Shown here in pieces: positions 17,570-26,135 of a DNA stretch of 64,000 bases; the first letter of the stretch is position 1; each line of letters begins with the position of its first letter. The DNA is from CAIRDP01 sp037138335 (GTDB taxonomy: Bacteria; Bacteroidota; Bacteroidia; Bacteroidales; FEN-979): contig JBAXIO010000006.1 of the NCBI GenBank assembly GCA_037138335.1, positions 62,001 to 126,000 on the forward strand, in the 5' to 3' direction. The notes below the pieces were generated by a model. It worked only from the letters and a program-made list of their open reading frames with translations, was not told the DNA's origin and ran no database searches. A program made the position numbers and the translations under genes.

Positions 17570-18454
17570 ATGAGACTACTGAAATCTGATATTTTCGCAT
17601 TGCTTTTTTCTCTACTGCTCCTGGCAACCTCATGTCATAAGTCTGAAGTAACCGCTCCCGCTGCTGCAGCCAGACAGGTCACAAACCTGGTCCTTATTTC
17701 CGACAATGAGCCCAGCAGTGACATGATTGTCGGGATTATCGGGGCGGTCAGGTCCATGTACCCCTCGGTTACTATCCAGTTTTACAAGTCGAAACCCTTT
17801 GACGTATACGACGGGGCTTATTTATTGTTTTTTTCGGTACTGAATTATCCAAAAGGAACTTGTTTTGCCGGTATAGTCGAACCGGGAGCATCAAGCAGGA
17901 GAATTATATACAAGGCCGGTGACGTTTATGTTATTGCACCGGATAATACACTCTCTACACGCATCCTCGATTTCTATTCTGGCATTACCTGTTATTATAT
18001 TGAGAATCCCCTGGTGCTTGGCGGGGCTCAGCCCGGGACACTTTCAATACAGGAATTTTATAAACGGTCAATCCTTTCTTTGATTTCGGGCACGGAACTT
18101 TCAGTTTTCGGCTCCGTTTGCACAAACCCGAACAAATTCCCGGTGCAGGACCCGATTGTTTCAGGTGACACCATCAAAGGTGAAATCCTGTTCACCGATA
18201 ATTTCGGTAATTGTATAACCAATATCCCCCAGGGCCTGGTTTCTGCTTATCCTGCCGGCACAGTTCTGAGCCTTGCTTCCGACACCACCCATTTGAGCCT
18301 GGTAATGGGAGTAACCTATTCATCAGTTCCTGTTGGAATCAACGTTTGCTTTATTAACAGTTCGCTTCGCTTGGAACTGGCAATAAATTATGGGAATTTC
18401 TCAGGGAAATACCACCTTGGGGCAGGTTCAAGGATTGCGCTCAGGAAGCCTTAA
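17570..18454 (+). CDS. Lipoprotein with SAM hydrolase/chlorinase (DUF62) fold, catalytic motif degenerate
   Basis: Protein of 294 residues from the ATG at 17570. The N-terminus is a lipoprotein signal, LLLLATSC, with Cys22. The rest follows the SAM hydroxide adenosyltransferase/fluorinase family in order: LVLISDNEPSSDMIVG (family TDFG...D), YPKGTCFAGIVEPG (family FPxGTVxxxVVDPG), VIAPDNTLST (family VAPDNGLLT) and the C-terminal domain motif FTDNFGNCITNI. The family's catalytic stretch (STFHGRDIFAP) is replaced by GTLSIQEFYKRS, so the conserved Arg/His are not seen. Secretion plus loss of these residues suggests a binding protein or a changed reaction rather than SAM hydrolysis. It stands between the Rh gene and tRNA-Arg, followed by a strong hairpin terminator. 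Confidence 0.75.
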   Translation: MRLLKSDIFALLFSLLLLATSCHKSEVTAPAAAARQVTNLVLISDNEPSSDMIVGIIGAVRSMYPSVTIQFYKSKPFDVYDGAYLLFFSVLNYPKGTCFAGIVEPGASSRRIIYKAGDVYVIAPDNTLSTRILDFYSGITCYYIENPLVLGGAQPGTLSIQEFYKRSILSLISGTELSVFGSVCTNPNKFPVQDPIVSGDTIKGEILFTDNFGNCITNIPQGLVSAYPAGTVLSLASDTTHLSLVMGVTYSSVPVGINVCFINSSLRLELAINYGNFSGKYHLGAGSRIALRKP

Positions 18455-18466
18455 ACGGTTTAAATA

Positions 18467-18501
18467 AAACAGGGTGGCCGCAAATTGCCTCCACCCTGTT
18501 T
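18467..18501. terminator. Bidirectional hairpin terminator
   Basis: Perfect 11-bp inverted repeat AAACAGGGTGG (18467-18477) / CCACCCTGTTT (18491-18501) with a 13-nt loop. A-rich sequence lies on the left and T-rich on the right, so it can end transcription both from the lipoprotein gene (+) and from tRNA-Arg (-). Confidence 0.8.
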
Positions 18502-18514
18502 GTATCTTCCGGGG

Positions 18515-18588
18515 TGATCCCGGCGCGATTCGAACGCGCGACCCACAGCTTAGAAGGCTGTTGCTCTATCCAGCTGAGCTACGGGACC
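18515..18588 (-). tRNA. tRNA-Arg (anticodon UCU)
   Basis: On the minus strand the acceptor arm pairs GGTCCCG (5' end at 18588) with CGGGATC, discriminator A at 18515. The D arm is GCTCAGCTGGATAGAGC, the anticodon stem ACAGC/GCTGT encloses CTTCTAA with anticodon TCT, and the T arm contains GTTCGAATC. CCA is not encoded (ACCC follows), so it must be added after transcription. Reads AGA/AGG codons. Confidence 0.95.
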
Positions 18589-18649
18589 GGGATGAGGGTG
18601 CAAAGGTAAGGATTTACTAACAATTGCACGACTATTTGCGCCGAAATTC

Positions 18650-18657
18650 TATATTTG
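18650..18657 (+). promoter_or_regulatory. -7 element of the cytoplasmic isochorismatase-like gene
   Basis: TATATTTG followed by C matches TAnnTTTGC. A start near 18664 is downstream of the ATG at 18624 and gives a leader of about 14 nt to the ATG at 18678, so it decides the start. Confidence 0.5.
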
Positions 18658-18677
18658 CTAATCAAAATCTCAAGGCT

Positions 18678-19220
18678 ATGCGTATCCTCAGAGACCGTTC
18701 CTGTTTGCTGGTAATTGATTTCCAGGAAAGAATCTTCCCGTTCATCCACGAGAATGAAAAACTGTTAAAGAATGTGCCTGTCCTCATCCAGGGCCTTAAG
18801 ATTATGGAACTCCCGGTTATTGTTACAGAGCAATATACAAAAGGGCTGGGAGTAACGGTTCAGCCGATTGCTGATGTTCTGGACGGAATACAGATGATTG
18901 AAAAATCAACCTTTTCATGCTGCGACGAGCCCAGGTTTAACCTGGAACTGGCCACTTCAGGAAAAGAAAACGTGATCATTGCCGGGATAGAAGCCCATGT
19001 TTGTGTTTTGCAGACAGTCATTGACCTGGTCAGCCAGGGTTACCAGGCGGTGGTTGTTGAGGATTGCATCTCCTCAAGAAAGCCCAACGATAAAGCCCGG
19101 GCAATAGAACGTATGAAAAATGAAGGCGCGATCATCACCACTTATGAATCAATCCTTTTTGAATTGCTCAGAAGCTCCGGGGGTGAATCATTCAAGGCAA
19201 TCTCGAAACTTGTGAAGTAG
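18678..19220 (+). CDS. Isochorismatase-family cysteine hydrolase (cytoplasmic)
   Basis: Protein of 180 residues from the ATG at 18678 (MRILRDRSCLLVIDFQE), without a signal peptide. The triad is complete: Asp14 (LVIDFQ), Lys76 (MIEKSTFSC) and nucleophile Cys109 (AGIEAHVCV). The cis-peptide glycine-isoleucine region before the Cys is intact. The short length and the wording EAHVCVLQTV match the hydrolase group named after YcaC/ISOC (isochorismatase domain-containing 1/2), whose substrate is uncertain. It is a divergent paralogue of the exported enzyme at 11939. It lies 69 bp before the topoisomerase gene, with no terminator seen between, so read-through is possible. Confidence 0.85.
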   Translation: MRILRDRSCLLVIDFQERIFPFIHENEKLLKNVPVLIQGLKIMELPVIVTEQYTKGLGVTVQPIADVLDGIQMIEKSTFSCCDEPRFNLELATSGKENVIIAGIEAHVCVLQTVIDLVSQGYQAVVVEDCISSRKPNDKARAIERMKNEGAIITTYESILFELLRSSGGESFKAISKLVK

Positions 19221-19289
19221 GCATGATGGCGCCAGGGCCGTTATGAAATTTAACCTGAACAAAGAATAGTAACATAGATAAATCCTGCA

Positions 19290-22238
19290 ATGCAATCCGA
19301 CGAGGAAAATAACGGAACAATCTCAAACGGCGATTCTCCCGAACTGGAATCCGGCTCCCTCTCCAAGACGATCCACCTGAACGACATGTACCAGGGATGG
19401 TTCCTCGATTACGCTTCCTATGTCATCCTGGAACGGGCTGTGCCTGAGATCAACGACGGCCTGAAACCTGTCCAGAGGCGTATACTTCATTCAATGAAGG
19501 AGCTTGATGACGGGCGCTATAACAAAGTGGCAAATATCATCGGCCATACAATGAAATACCATCCTCACGGGGATGTATCGATCGGTGACGCCCTGGTGCA
19601 ACTCGGCCAGAAAGACCTGCTGATAGATTGCCAGGGGAACTGGGGCAATATCCTTACAGGCGACAGCGCGGCAGCTTCAAGGTATATAGAAGCAAGGCTG
19701 TCGAAATTTGCCCTTGACGTTTTATTTAACCCTAAAACAACCACCTGGAAATCATCTTATGATGGCAGGAATAAAGAGCCGGTAGCACTACCATCGAAAT
19801 TTCCGCTCCTGCTCGCGATGGGGGTTGAAGGCATTGCCGTGGGACTGGCATCCAAGATCCTTCCCCATAATTTCAATGAACTCATAGATGCTTCCATAAA
19901 AATACTGCAGGACAAGGAATTTGAACTGTTCCCTGATTTCCTGACAGGGGGTATGATCGATGTCTCCAGGTATAACGACGGTTTACGGGGAGGGAAACTG
20001 AGGGTGAGGGCCAGGATAGTTCAGGAGGATAAAAAAACGCTTAAAATAACAGAGATCCCTTTCGGAACTACAACCGGCTCAATTATTGATTCTATTCTTA
20101 CTGCCAACGACAAAGGGAAGATCAAGATCCGGAAGATAGATGACAATACGGCTGAAAACGTAGAGGTGCTAATCCATCTTGCCCCCGGAGTGTCGCCTGA
20201 TACCACGATGGATGCCTTATATGCATTTACCGAATGCGAAGTTTCAATTTCTCCCAACTCATGCGTTATTCAGAACGGGAAACCTGTTTTTATCGGTGTT
20301 TCAGAGATACTCAGGCATAACACCCGGCAAACAGTCGATCTCCTGAAACTTGAACTGACCATTAAACTTGAAGAGCTCAACGAGCAGCTGCATTATTCCT
20401 CCCTTGAGAAGATATTCATTGAAAATGAGGTCTATGAAGGGATTAAGAAATGCAGGACCGATGAGGAAATCGATACAGCAATCCGAAAAGGGCTGAAACC
20501 ATTTGCAAAACAGATCATCAGGGCTGTAAACGACGATGATATCAGGCGGCTCAGGAAGATCCCCATCGAACGTATCTCCAAATTCAATTCAGCCAAAGCT
20601 GATGAGGTGATGAAGGGCATCAGGCTCGATATGGAAGAAGTGCAAAACCATCTCGACCATCTTATCGATTATGCCATTGAATACTACCGGCAGATCCGGA
20701 AAAAATACGGCAGGAACCGTGACCGTAAAACCGAAATACGGAATTTCGAGGTTATCGAGGCCGTCAAGGTTGCTGCTGCCAACGAGAAACTTTATGTAAA
20801 CCGTGAAGAAGGATTTGCAGGCACCGGTTTGCGCAAGGATGAATTTGTTTGCGATTGCTCCGATATTGACGATATCATAGTGTTCAGGGACGATGGTACT
20901 TTTATCGTGACAAAAGTGGCCGAAAAGGTCTTCGTTGGGCAGAACGTTACCTATATCAATGTCTTCCAGAAGAACGACAGCCGTACGGTATACAACGTGA
21001 TCTACCGCGACGGCAAGAACGGGAAGATCATGGTAAAAAGGTTCAGCGTGCTGGGGGTTACCCGCGATAAGGAATATGCTTCCACTAAAGGCACGGCCGG
21101 CTCAAAGATGCTCTATTTCACTGCAAACCCCAACGGGGAGGCTGAGGTGGTGAGAGTGGAACTGAAACCCAAGCCCAGGCTTAAAAAAACTTCCTTTGAC
21201 TTTGATTTTACCAGCATTTCAATCAAGGGGAGGAATTCCATGGGGAATACCCTGACGAAATACGCAGTGCGGAAGATCGAGATCAGGCAGGAAGGTGTTT
21301 CAACACTGGGCTCCCTTAACATCTGGTATGACGATACAGTGCAGCGCCTGAACACCGAAGGCCGCGGCCTGCTGCTGGGGGCATTCGAGGGTGCCGACCG
21401 TATCCTCACGGTGATGCAAAGCGGTTCGTACAAACTGACATCCTTCGACCTGTCGGCACATTTCGAAGAGGATATGATACTGATCGAAAAGTATGACCCG
21501 TCAAGGGTCTTTACATCAATCTACCAGGAAACGGCTACCAGGCAGTATTATATTAAGCGCTTCACTGTTGAACTTACCGAGAAAAAAGTTGAATTTGTTG
21601 AGCCAGGAGACAAAATGGTACTGTTCACGTTTGAAAAGTATCCCCAGCTGGAGATGCTGTTCGATATGAAGCTGAAAACCAAAGGAACTGAATCGGAAAT
21701 TATCTCTGTTCATGAATTCATAGGCATAAAGGGAGTCAAAGCGAAAGGCAGGAAACTTACCTTGTATCCTGTGAAAAAGATAGACTGGCTGGAACCACTT
21801 CAGATTACTGAGCCTGAGATCCCGGCAGAGGGATCCGACGGGCAGGGAACTCAGGATGAACATGCCCTTGAGCCGGCCATTGAACTTCCGCTGGCTGTAA
21901 CCGTAGAAACTGCAGAATCTCAGGAGATCCTGAATACGGCCAGTGCCGGTGAAAGTCCTGCTAAAGTGAAAAAGCCATCCGCAAAACAAAAAACCGAAAA
22001 GAAATCCTTACCAGGGAACAAACCCGAAGACAGACCTTCACAAGACCAGGTTTCAGGAGAAGAACCTAAAGCTGAACCCAGGCTTAAACCGGGGCCCAGA
22101 CCCAAAGCGGGCATAAAACCCAAACCTGAACCTGAACCGGGAACCAGTTCTGGTATACAAGAAAAGCCAGCCCCGAAAAAGACAGGCAGGAAGAAATCCA
22201 AGGAAGAACCTGAAGGAGAACAAATGGAACTGTTTTAA
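19290..22238 (+). CDS. parC: DNA topoisomerase IV subunit A with long charged C-terminal tail
   Basis: Type IIA topoisomerase A subunit of 982 residues that cuts and passes DNA to unlink sister chromosomes. The catalytic Tyr132 follows Arg131 in SAAASRYIEARL. The QRDR helix reads HPHGDVSIGDAL, with Val96 at the place of E. coli GyrA Ser83 and Asp100 at Asp87. LIDCQGNWGN and TGDSAAAS are typical of Bacteroidota ParC rather than GyrA, and no GyrA-box repeats are seen. From about residue 800 the chain becomes a low-complexity Lys/Pro/Glu-rich tail of some 180 residues ending in GEQMELF, which resembles a beta-clamp binding pentapeptide. parE is not adjacent. A weak promoter for the next gene overlaps the stop codon. 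Confidence 0.9.
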   Translation: MQSDEENNGTISNGDSPELESGSLSKTIHLNDMYQGWFLDYASYVILERAVPEINDGLKPVQRRILHSMKELDDGRYNKVANIIGHTMKYHPHGDVSIGDALVQLGQKDLLIDCQGNWGNILTGDSAAASRYIEARLSKFALDVLFNPKTTTWKSSYDGRNKEPVALPSKFPLLLAMGVEGIAVGLASKILPHNFNELIDASIKILQDKEFELFPDFLTGGMIDVSRYNDGLRGGKLRVRARIVQEDKKTLKITEIPFGTTTGSIIDSILTANDKGKIKIRKIDDNTAENVEVLIHLAPGVSPDTTMDALYAFTECEVSISPNSCVIQNGKPVFIGVSEILRHNTRQTVDLLKLELTIKLEELNEQLHYSSLEKIFIENEVYEGIKKCRTDEEIDTAIRKGLKPFAKQIIRAVNDDDIRRLRKIPIERISKFNSAKADEVMKGIRLDMEEVQNHLDHLIDYAIEYYRQIRKKYGRNRDRKTEIRNFEVIEAVKVAAANEKLYVNREEGFAGTGLRKDEFVCDCSDIDDIIVFRDDGTFIVTKVAEKVFVGQNVTYINVFQKNDSRTVYNVIYRDGKNGKIMVKRFSVLGVTRDKEYASTKGTAGSKMLYFTANPNGEAEVVRVELKPKPRLKKTSFDFDFTSISIKGRNSMGNTLTKYAVRKIEIRQEGVSTLGSLNIWYDDTVQRLNTEGRGLLLGAFEGADRILTVMQSGSYKLTSFDLSAHFEEDMILIEKYDPSRVFTSIYQETATRQYYIKRFTVELTEKKVEFVEPGDKMVLFTFEKYPQLEMLFDMKLKTKGTESEIISVHEFIGIKGVKAKGRKLTLYPVKKIDWLEPLQITEPEIPAEGSDGQGTQDEHALEPAIELPLAVTVETAESQEILNTASAGESPAKVKKPSAKQKTEKKSLPGNKPEDRPSQDQVSGEEPKAEPRLKPGPRPKAGIKPKPEPEPGTSSGIQEKPAPKKTGRKKSKEEPEGEQMELF

Positions 22239-22243
22239 TTTTG
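22236..22243 (+). promoter_or_regulatory. -7 element of the flavodiiron gene, overlapping the parC stop codon
   Basis: TAATTTTG followed by C matches TAnnTTTGC. Its first three bases are the TAA stop of the upstream gene. A start near 22250 gives a leader of about 27 nt to the ATG at 22277 and argues against the alternative TTG start at 22241. Confidence 0.45.
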
Positions 22244-22276
22244 CAGGCAGTACCGGTCCAAAATCAAAATCTTACT

Positions 22277-23485
22277 ATGAACGACAATAAAATACTTGCT
22301 CTTACCGACGATGTTTCCTGGATAGGTGTTCTTGACCGTGATATTGTGACTTTCGATGTGGTCATGGAAACGAAATACGGAACTACCTACAATTCCTATT
22401 TCATCAACGCCGGAAAAAAAGTTGTTATTGAAACTGTCAAGGAAGGTTTCTGGGAGGTTTATCTCAGTAAACTCACCTCATTGGTTGACCCTGCTGAGAT
22501 TGATTATATTGTAATGGATCATACCGAACCCGACCATTCGGGATGCCTTGCAAAACTCCTGGCAATTGCGCCGAAAGCAAAGGTCGTCGGAAGCGGCAAC
22601 GCTATCCGCTACCTGAAGGACCTTCTTGGTTTTGAATTCCCGCATCTGACAGTGAAAGATGGCCATACCCTGGACATTGGCAATAAAACCCTGAAATTCA
22701 TTGCGGCTGCAAACCTGCACTGGCCCGATTCGATCATGACATACCTGGTCGAAGAAAAAATTCTTTTTACCTGCGACATTTTCGGGGAACATTTCTGCAA
22801 TGAAAATATGTTTGATGATGAGGTTCCCGATTTCAGCGATGCATTCAGGTATTATTTCGACGTGATCATGAAGCCATACAGCCGGTTCATGCTCCAGGCC
22901 ATTGAACGTATGCGACACCTTGACATCAGCATGATCGCACCCGGCCACGGTATGATCCTCAGAAAGGACTGGAAGCGCTGGGTTGATGTAACCGTTGAAT
23001 ATTGCAAGGAATACCTGAGAAATCCATACCGGAATAAGGTTTTCCTCGGGTATGTTTCTGCATACCATAATACGGGGCTGATTGCTGAAAAATTAGCAGA
23101 AGGCATCCGTTCAGCAGGGGGTATCGATGTGGACCTCTGTAATATCGAATACATGGATCTTCAGACGATAGAGCAGAAACTGATGCAGAGTTCCGGCATC
23201 GTGCTGGGTTGCCCGACCTTCAGCCAGAATATTTTACTCCCGGTATACCAGGTCTTCGCTGCGATTAACCCCATCAGGGACAGGGGGAAGCTCGCTGCGG
23301 TATTCGGATCCTACGGATGGAGCGGGGAAGGAGCAAAGATCATGACCTCGGCCCTGGTCAATCTTAAACTGAATGTAATCGATGAAGGGCTGATGATTAA
23401 ATTTACTCCCCATGCCGAAACCTTGCAGAAGTGCTTTGATTATGGCAAGGCATACGGGGAAAAATTCATCCGCAAGGAACAGTAG
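22277..23485 (+). CDS. Flavodiiron protein (A-type flavoprotein, O2/NO reductase)
   Basis: Protein of 402 residues from the ATG at 22277. N-terminal metallo-beta-lactamase-fold domain with all the diiron ligands visible: His82, Glu84, Asp86 and His87 in DHTEPDHSG, His148 in NLHWPDS, Asp167 in TCDIFG, His224 in APGHG. A C-terminal flavodoxin domain starts at about residue 250 (VFLGYVSAYHNTGLIAE; GCPTFSQNILLPV; FGSYGWSGEGA) and binds FMN. No rubredoxin domain is fused. Cytoplasmic enzyme that reduces O2 to water and/or NO to N2O, a scavenging role typical of anaerobes. The next gene begins 17 bp after the stop, so the two may share a transcript although no functional link is evident. Confidence 0.93.
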   Translation: MNDNKILALTDDVSWIGVLDRDIVTFDVVMETKYGTTYNSYFINAGKKVVIETVKEGFWEVYLSKLTSLVDPAEIDYIVMDHTEPDHSGCLAKLLAIAPKAKVVGSGNAIRYLKDLLGFEFPHLTVKDGHTLDIGNKTLKFIAAANLHWPDSIMTYLVEEKILFTCDIFGEHFCNENMFDDEVPDFSDAFRYYFDVIMKPYSRFMLQAIERMRHLDISMIAPGHGMILRKDWKRWVDVTVEYCKEYLRNPYRNKVFLGYVSAYHNTGLIAEKLAEGIRSAGGIDVDLCNIEYMDLQTIEQKLMQSSGIVLGCPTFSQNILLPVYQVFAAINPIRDRGKLAAVFGSYGWSGEGAKIMTSALVNLKLNVIDEGLMIKFTPHAETLQKCFDYGKAYGEKFIRKEQ

Positions 23486-23502
23486 AAATTAAACACGTCC
23501 TC

Positions 23503-25245
23503 TTGAAAAAGGAAAGTTTCGCTTATCCGGCCCTGATAATTATAGCAGGTATTGCGGCTTATTCAAATTCTTTCTGTTGTTCTTTCCATTTTGATGACTT
23601 TCCCAATATTGTCTCCAATTCTGCCATTTGGGAACTTTCAGACTGGAGAGCCTGGATGCTCTTTAATCCATACAGGCCGGTTGCATTTTTCACGTTTGCG
23701 CTGAATTATCATTTTGGCTTGCTTGACGTATTTGGCTACCATCTTGTAAACCTTGGCATACACCTCCTCAATGCCTTATTGTTATGGGAACTTATCAGGC
23801 TGATGTTCAGTTCACCATACCTGGCCAAACACCCTCTTTCAGCTTCAGCCGGGAACATCGCTTTTTTCACGGCCCTGATTTTTGCCGTACATCCCCTGAT
23901 GACAGAATCGGTTACCTATATTGTTCAAAGGCTTGTGAGCCTTGCTTCCATGTTCTGCCTGCTTTCACTGTTGCTGTTCACAAAAGGGCTGTTATCCCCC
24001 CGGACCTCCCGCCGTATCGGTTTCCTCCTTGGTGCGGGCTTTTCGGCCTTACTGGGTTTTTTTACCAAGGAAATCGCATGGACCTTGCCCCTGCTGATGC
24101 TGATTCTGTACTTTTTCTTTTTCTTCAGGGCGGATGAATCAAGGCGGCGCCCCGGCCGGGTCCTGCTCATTGCAATGTTTGGCTTTCTTATCTTACTGGC
24201 AGGGGCTGCCATTGGATCAGGAAAATACTTTCACCTGATCCCGCCCCGCGAAGGGCATCCTTATTTCATAACCCCTGCCAGGTATTATTACACCCAGATT
24301 AACGTGATATTCACTTACCTCCGGCTTATTTTCCTGCCTGTAAACCAAACACTGGATTATAATTATCCGGTAACGCTCAGCCTGGCCAATCCTCACGTAC
24401 TGGTAAAACTTGCGGGTCTTGTCATCCTGATATCGGCGGCAGCCTGGCTTTATAAAAGGGAAAGGCTGGTCTCCTTCGGCTTGTCCTGGTTTTTTATCAC
24501 AATTGCGCCACAATGCCTGGTGCCACGTTCGAATTTTATTTTTGAACACAGGGTTTATTTAAGCGCCGCCGGGATTATCCTGGCCTGGGTCCTGCTGTTT
24601 TATTATCTTTTCGGAAGGGTCATCCTGGTAAAAAGATCTTTCCTGCCCGGCATGCCGGCCCGCGGGCAGGTTGTTTTAAGCCTTGCCAGCCTCCTGTTGC
24701 TTTTGCAGTGTGGCGTTCTTGGATGGATGACCCGGGAGAGGAATAAAGTGTGGACGGATGAATATACCCTCTGGAGTGATTGCCTTAGTAAAGCCCCTGG
24801 CAGCGCCCGTGCCATGGTCAACCTGGGCGGCGAACAGGTGGGCCGGCAGGAATATGCGCAGGCGATCAGTAATTTTAGCCGGGCGATCATGATTTTTCCT
24901 TTATATATGCAGGCATGGAGCAGCAGGGCGGCTGCCAGGATCGACCTTGGAGATAATGAAAAGGCTGTTGAGGAACTGAATTTTGCGCTGCTCCAGATCC
25001 CTGGTTTTGCTGATGCTTACATCAACAGGGGCATTGCTTTTCGTAATTTAAAACAGTTTGATGCCTCGGTCAGTGACTTTACCACTGCAATTTCATTAAA
25101 ACCAATCAGCTCTGATATTTACTTCCAAAGGGCTTTAAGTTTCTGGATGGCAGGGCGTAATGAAGCTGCCTTGAAAGATTTTATGCTGGCAGCATCAATG
25201 AAAAACCAGGATGCGATCGGTTTCCTTCAGAAAAACCTTCGATAA
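23503..25245 (+). CDS. TMTC-like multi-pass membrane protein with C-terminal TPR repeats
   Basis: Protein of 580 residues starting at TTG; no ATG is available before conserved sequence. About 10-11 hydrophobic segments (residues 8-430) are followed by roughly three TPR units (about 440-560; AMVNLGGEQ...AISNFSRAI, AWSSRAAARIDLGDNEKAVEEL, AYINRGIAFRNLKQFDASVSDF). The first loop carries HFDD (Asp31-Asp32), and FGYHLVNLGIHLLNALLLW and FAVHPLMTESVTYIVQR are wording shared with the TMTC/GT105 O-mannosyltransferases and their bacterial relatives. I infer a GT-C-fold glycosyltransferase using a polyprenyl-phosphate sugar at the periplasmic face. Substrate unknown. The gene follows the flavodiiron gene by 17 bp. 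Confidence 0.7.
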   Translation: MKKESFAYPALIIIAGIAAYSNSFCCSFHFDDFPNIVSNSAIWELSDWRAWMLFNPYRPVAFFTFALNYHFGLLDVFGYHLVNLGIHLLNALLLWELIRLMFSSPYLAKHPLSASAGNIAFFTALIFAVHPLMTESVTYIVQRLVSLASMFCLLSLLLFTKGLLSPRTSRRIGFLLGAGFSALLGFFTKEIAWTLPLLMLILYFFFFFRADESRRRPGRVLLIAMFGFLILLAGAAIGSGKYFHLIPPREGHPYFITPARYYYTQINVIFTYLRLIFLPVNQTLDYNYPVTLSLANPHVLVKLAGLVILISAAAWLYKRERLVSFGLSWFFITIAPQCLVPRSNFIFEHRVYLSAAGIILAWVLLFYYLFGRVILVKRSFLPGMPARGQVVLSLASLLLLLQCGVLGWMTRERNKVWTDEYTLWSDCLSKAPGSARAMVNLGGEQVGRQEYAQAISNFSRAIMIFPLYMQAWSSRAAARIDLGDNEKAVEELNFALLQIPGFADAYINRGIAFRNLKQFDASVSDFTTAISLKPISSDIYFQRALSFWMAGRNEAALKDFMLAASMKNQDAIGFLQKNLR

Positions 25246-25277
25246 TATTTTTACGGCATAATATTTGTAAGAAAGAG

Positions 25278-25285
25278 TAGTTTTG
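25278..25285 (+). promoter_or_regulatory. -7 element of the 25290 lipoprotein gene
   Basis: TAGTTTTG matches TAnnTTTG. The start site would fall near 25292, so translation probably begins at the third ATG (25299) with a very short leader rather than at 25290 or 25293. Confidence 0.4.
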
Positions 25286-25289
25286 TATT

Positions 25290-26132
25290 ATGATGTCTAT
25301 GATAAAAAGCCTTACATATTTTCTGGGGTTTAGCCTGCTGTTTCTTGCTTCGTGTTTGCCGGAGCAGAAACTTGCACAGGATTTTGTGAAAAGCGGCCCC
25401 AGGATCAGGCTGATGGTAACACCTCCTGATTATATATACAAATACAATCACAAGGGTGAGGATATCGACGGTTTTGATCAAATGACCCCCAAGCAGCAGG
25501 ATTCAGCCCTGTTTTACAGCAGCCTCTTTATACAAAGGATCAGCGATTCCGCCCTGCTGGAAGATTATGTGAACCAGTTCATTGCTGCATTAAGAAAAGC
25601 CAATTTCGAAGTTTACCTGCCCGACCAGGCTGATTCATTTCTAAGTGAACAGGCGCAGGCATATATGCTTAACATAAGCCAGATCCAGCTTGACGAGTAC
25701 ACTTACCCCCTCGAGGATAAGGAGCCTATAAATGATACGGTTTATTACAGGAAATTCAATCTGAATGCTATGGATTTCAGCGTTTGGTTTGAACTCAGTA
25801 AAGTCAATGCAACAAAGCCCAAAAAGACTGTTTTATATGATTCCCAGTCGGCATACGACAGTTTTGACGGTAATTTCATTGTTGATCCCTGGACAAACTC
25901 GGTCAGGTATAAATACCATATAGATACACTGTCGTTAAGCAACATATACGAAATGGCCGGTTATCTTGGAAAGAAGCATGGGGAATACCTGTTTGACTTT
26001 TTTATGAACCAGTGGGTGGCATTCAACTTACCACAAAACCAGTACGGCTCATACTACTATCATTACAACCGACAGAGGAAAATGATGGAAGCCACCGATG
26101 AGGACCGCTTTCAGCTTCTTAACGACAGGTAA
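25290..26132 (+). CDS. Hypothetical lipoprotein
   Basis: Protein of 280 residues with three close ATGs (25290, 25293, 25299); the last fits the promoter best. Lipoprotein signal ends LLFLASC (Cys20 from the first Met). The mature chain is hydrophilic, rich in Tyr and Asp, with a segment YIYKYNHKGEDIDGFDQMTPKQQDSALFYSSLFIQ early and a basic/aromatic end (YYYHYNRQRKMM). I do not recognise a domain. The composition resembles conserved lipoproteins I have seen annotated only as hypothetical in Bacteroidales. It ends 3 bp from convergent tsaD, with its own likely promoter. Confidence 0.75.
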   Translation: MMSMIKSLTYFLGFSLLFLASCLPEQKLAQDFVKSGPRIRLMVTPPDYIYKYNHKGEDIDGFDQMTPKQQDSALFYSSLFIQRISDSALLEDYVNQFIAALRKANFEVYLPDQADSFLSEQAQAYMLNISQIQLDEYTYPLEDKEPINDTVYYRKFNLNAMDFSVWFELSKVNATKPKKTVLYDSQSAYDSFDGNFIVDPWTNSVRYKYHIDTLSLSNIYEMAGYLGKKHGEYLFDFFMNQWVAFNLPQNQYGSYYYHYNRQRKMMEATDEDRFQLLNDR

Positions 26133-26135
26133 TGA

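Noticed and set aside
21516..21989. 157-residue minus-strand frame over parC
   Set aside because: Low-complexity composition mirrors the coding strand; no promoter or domain.
19290..22238. DNA gyrase subunit A
   Set aside because: The active-site context and the lack of a recognisable GyrA-box fit topoisomerase IV of Bacteroidota better.
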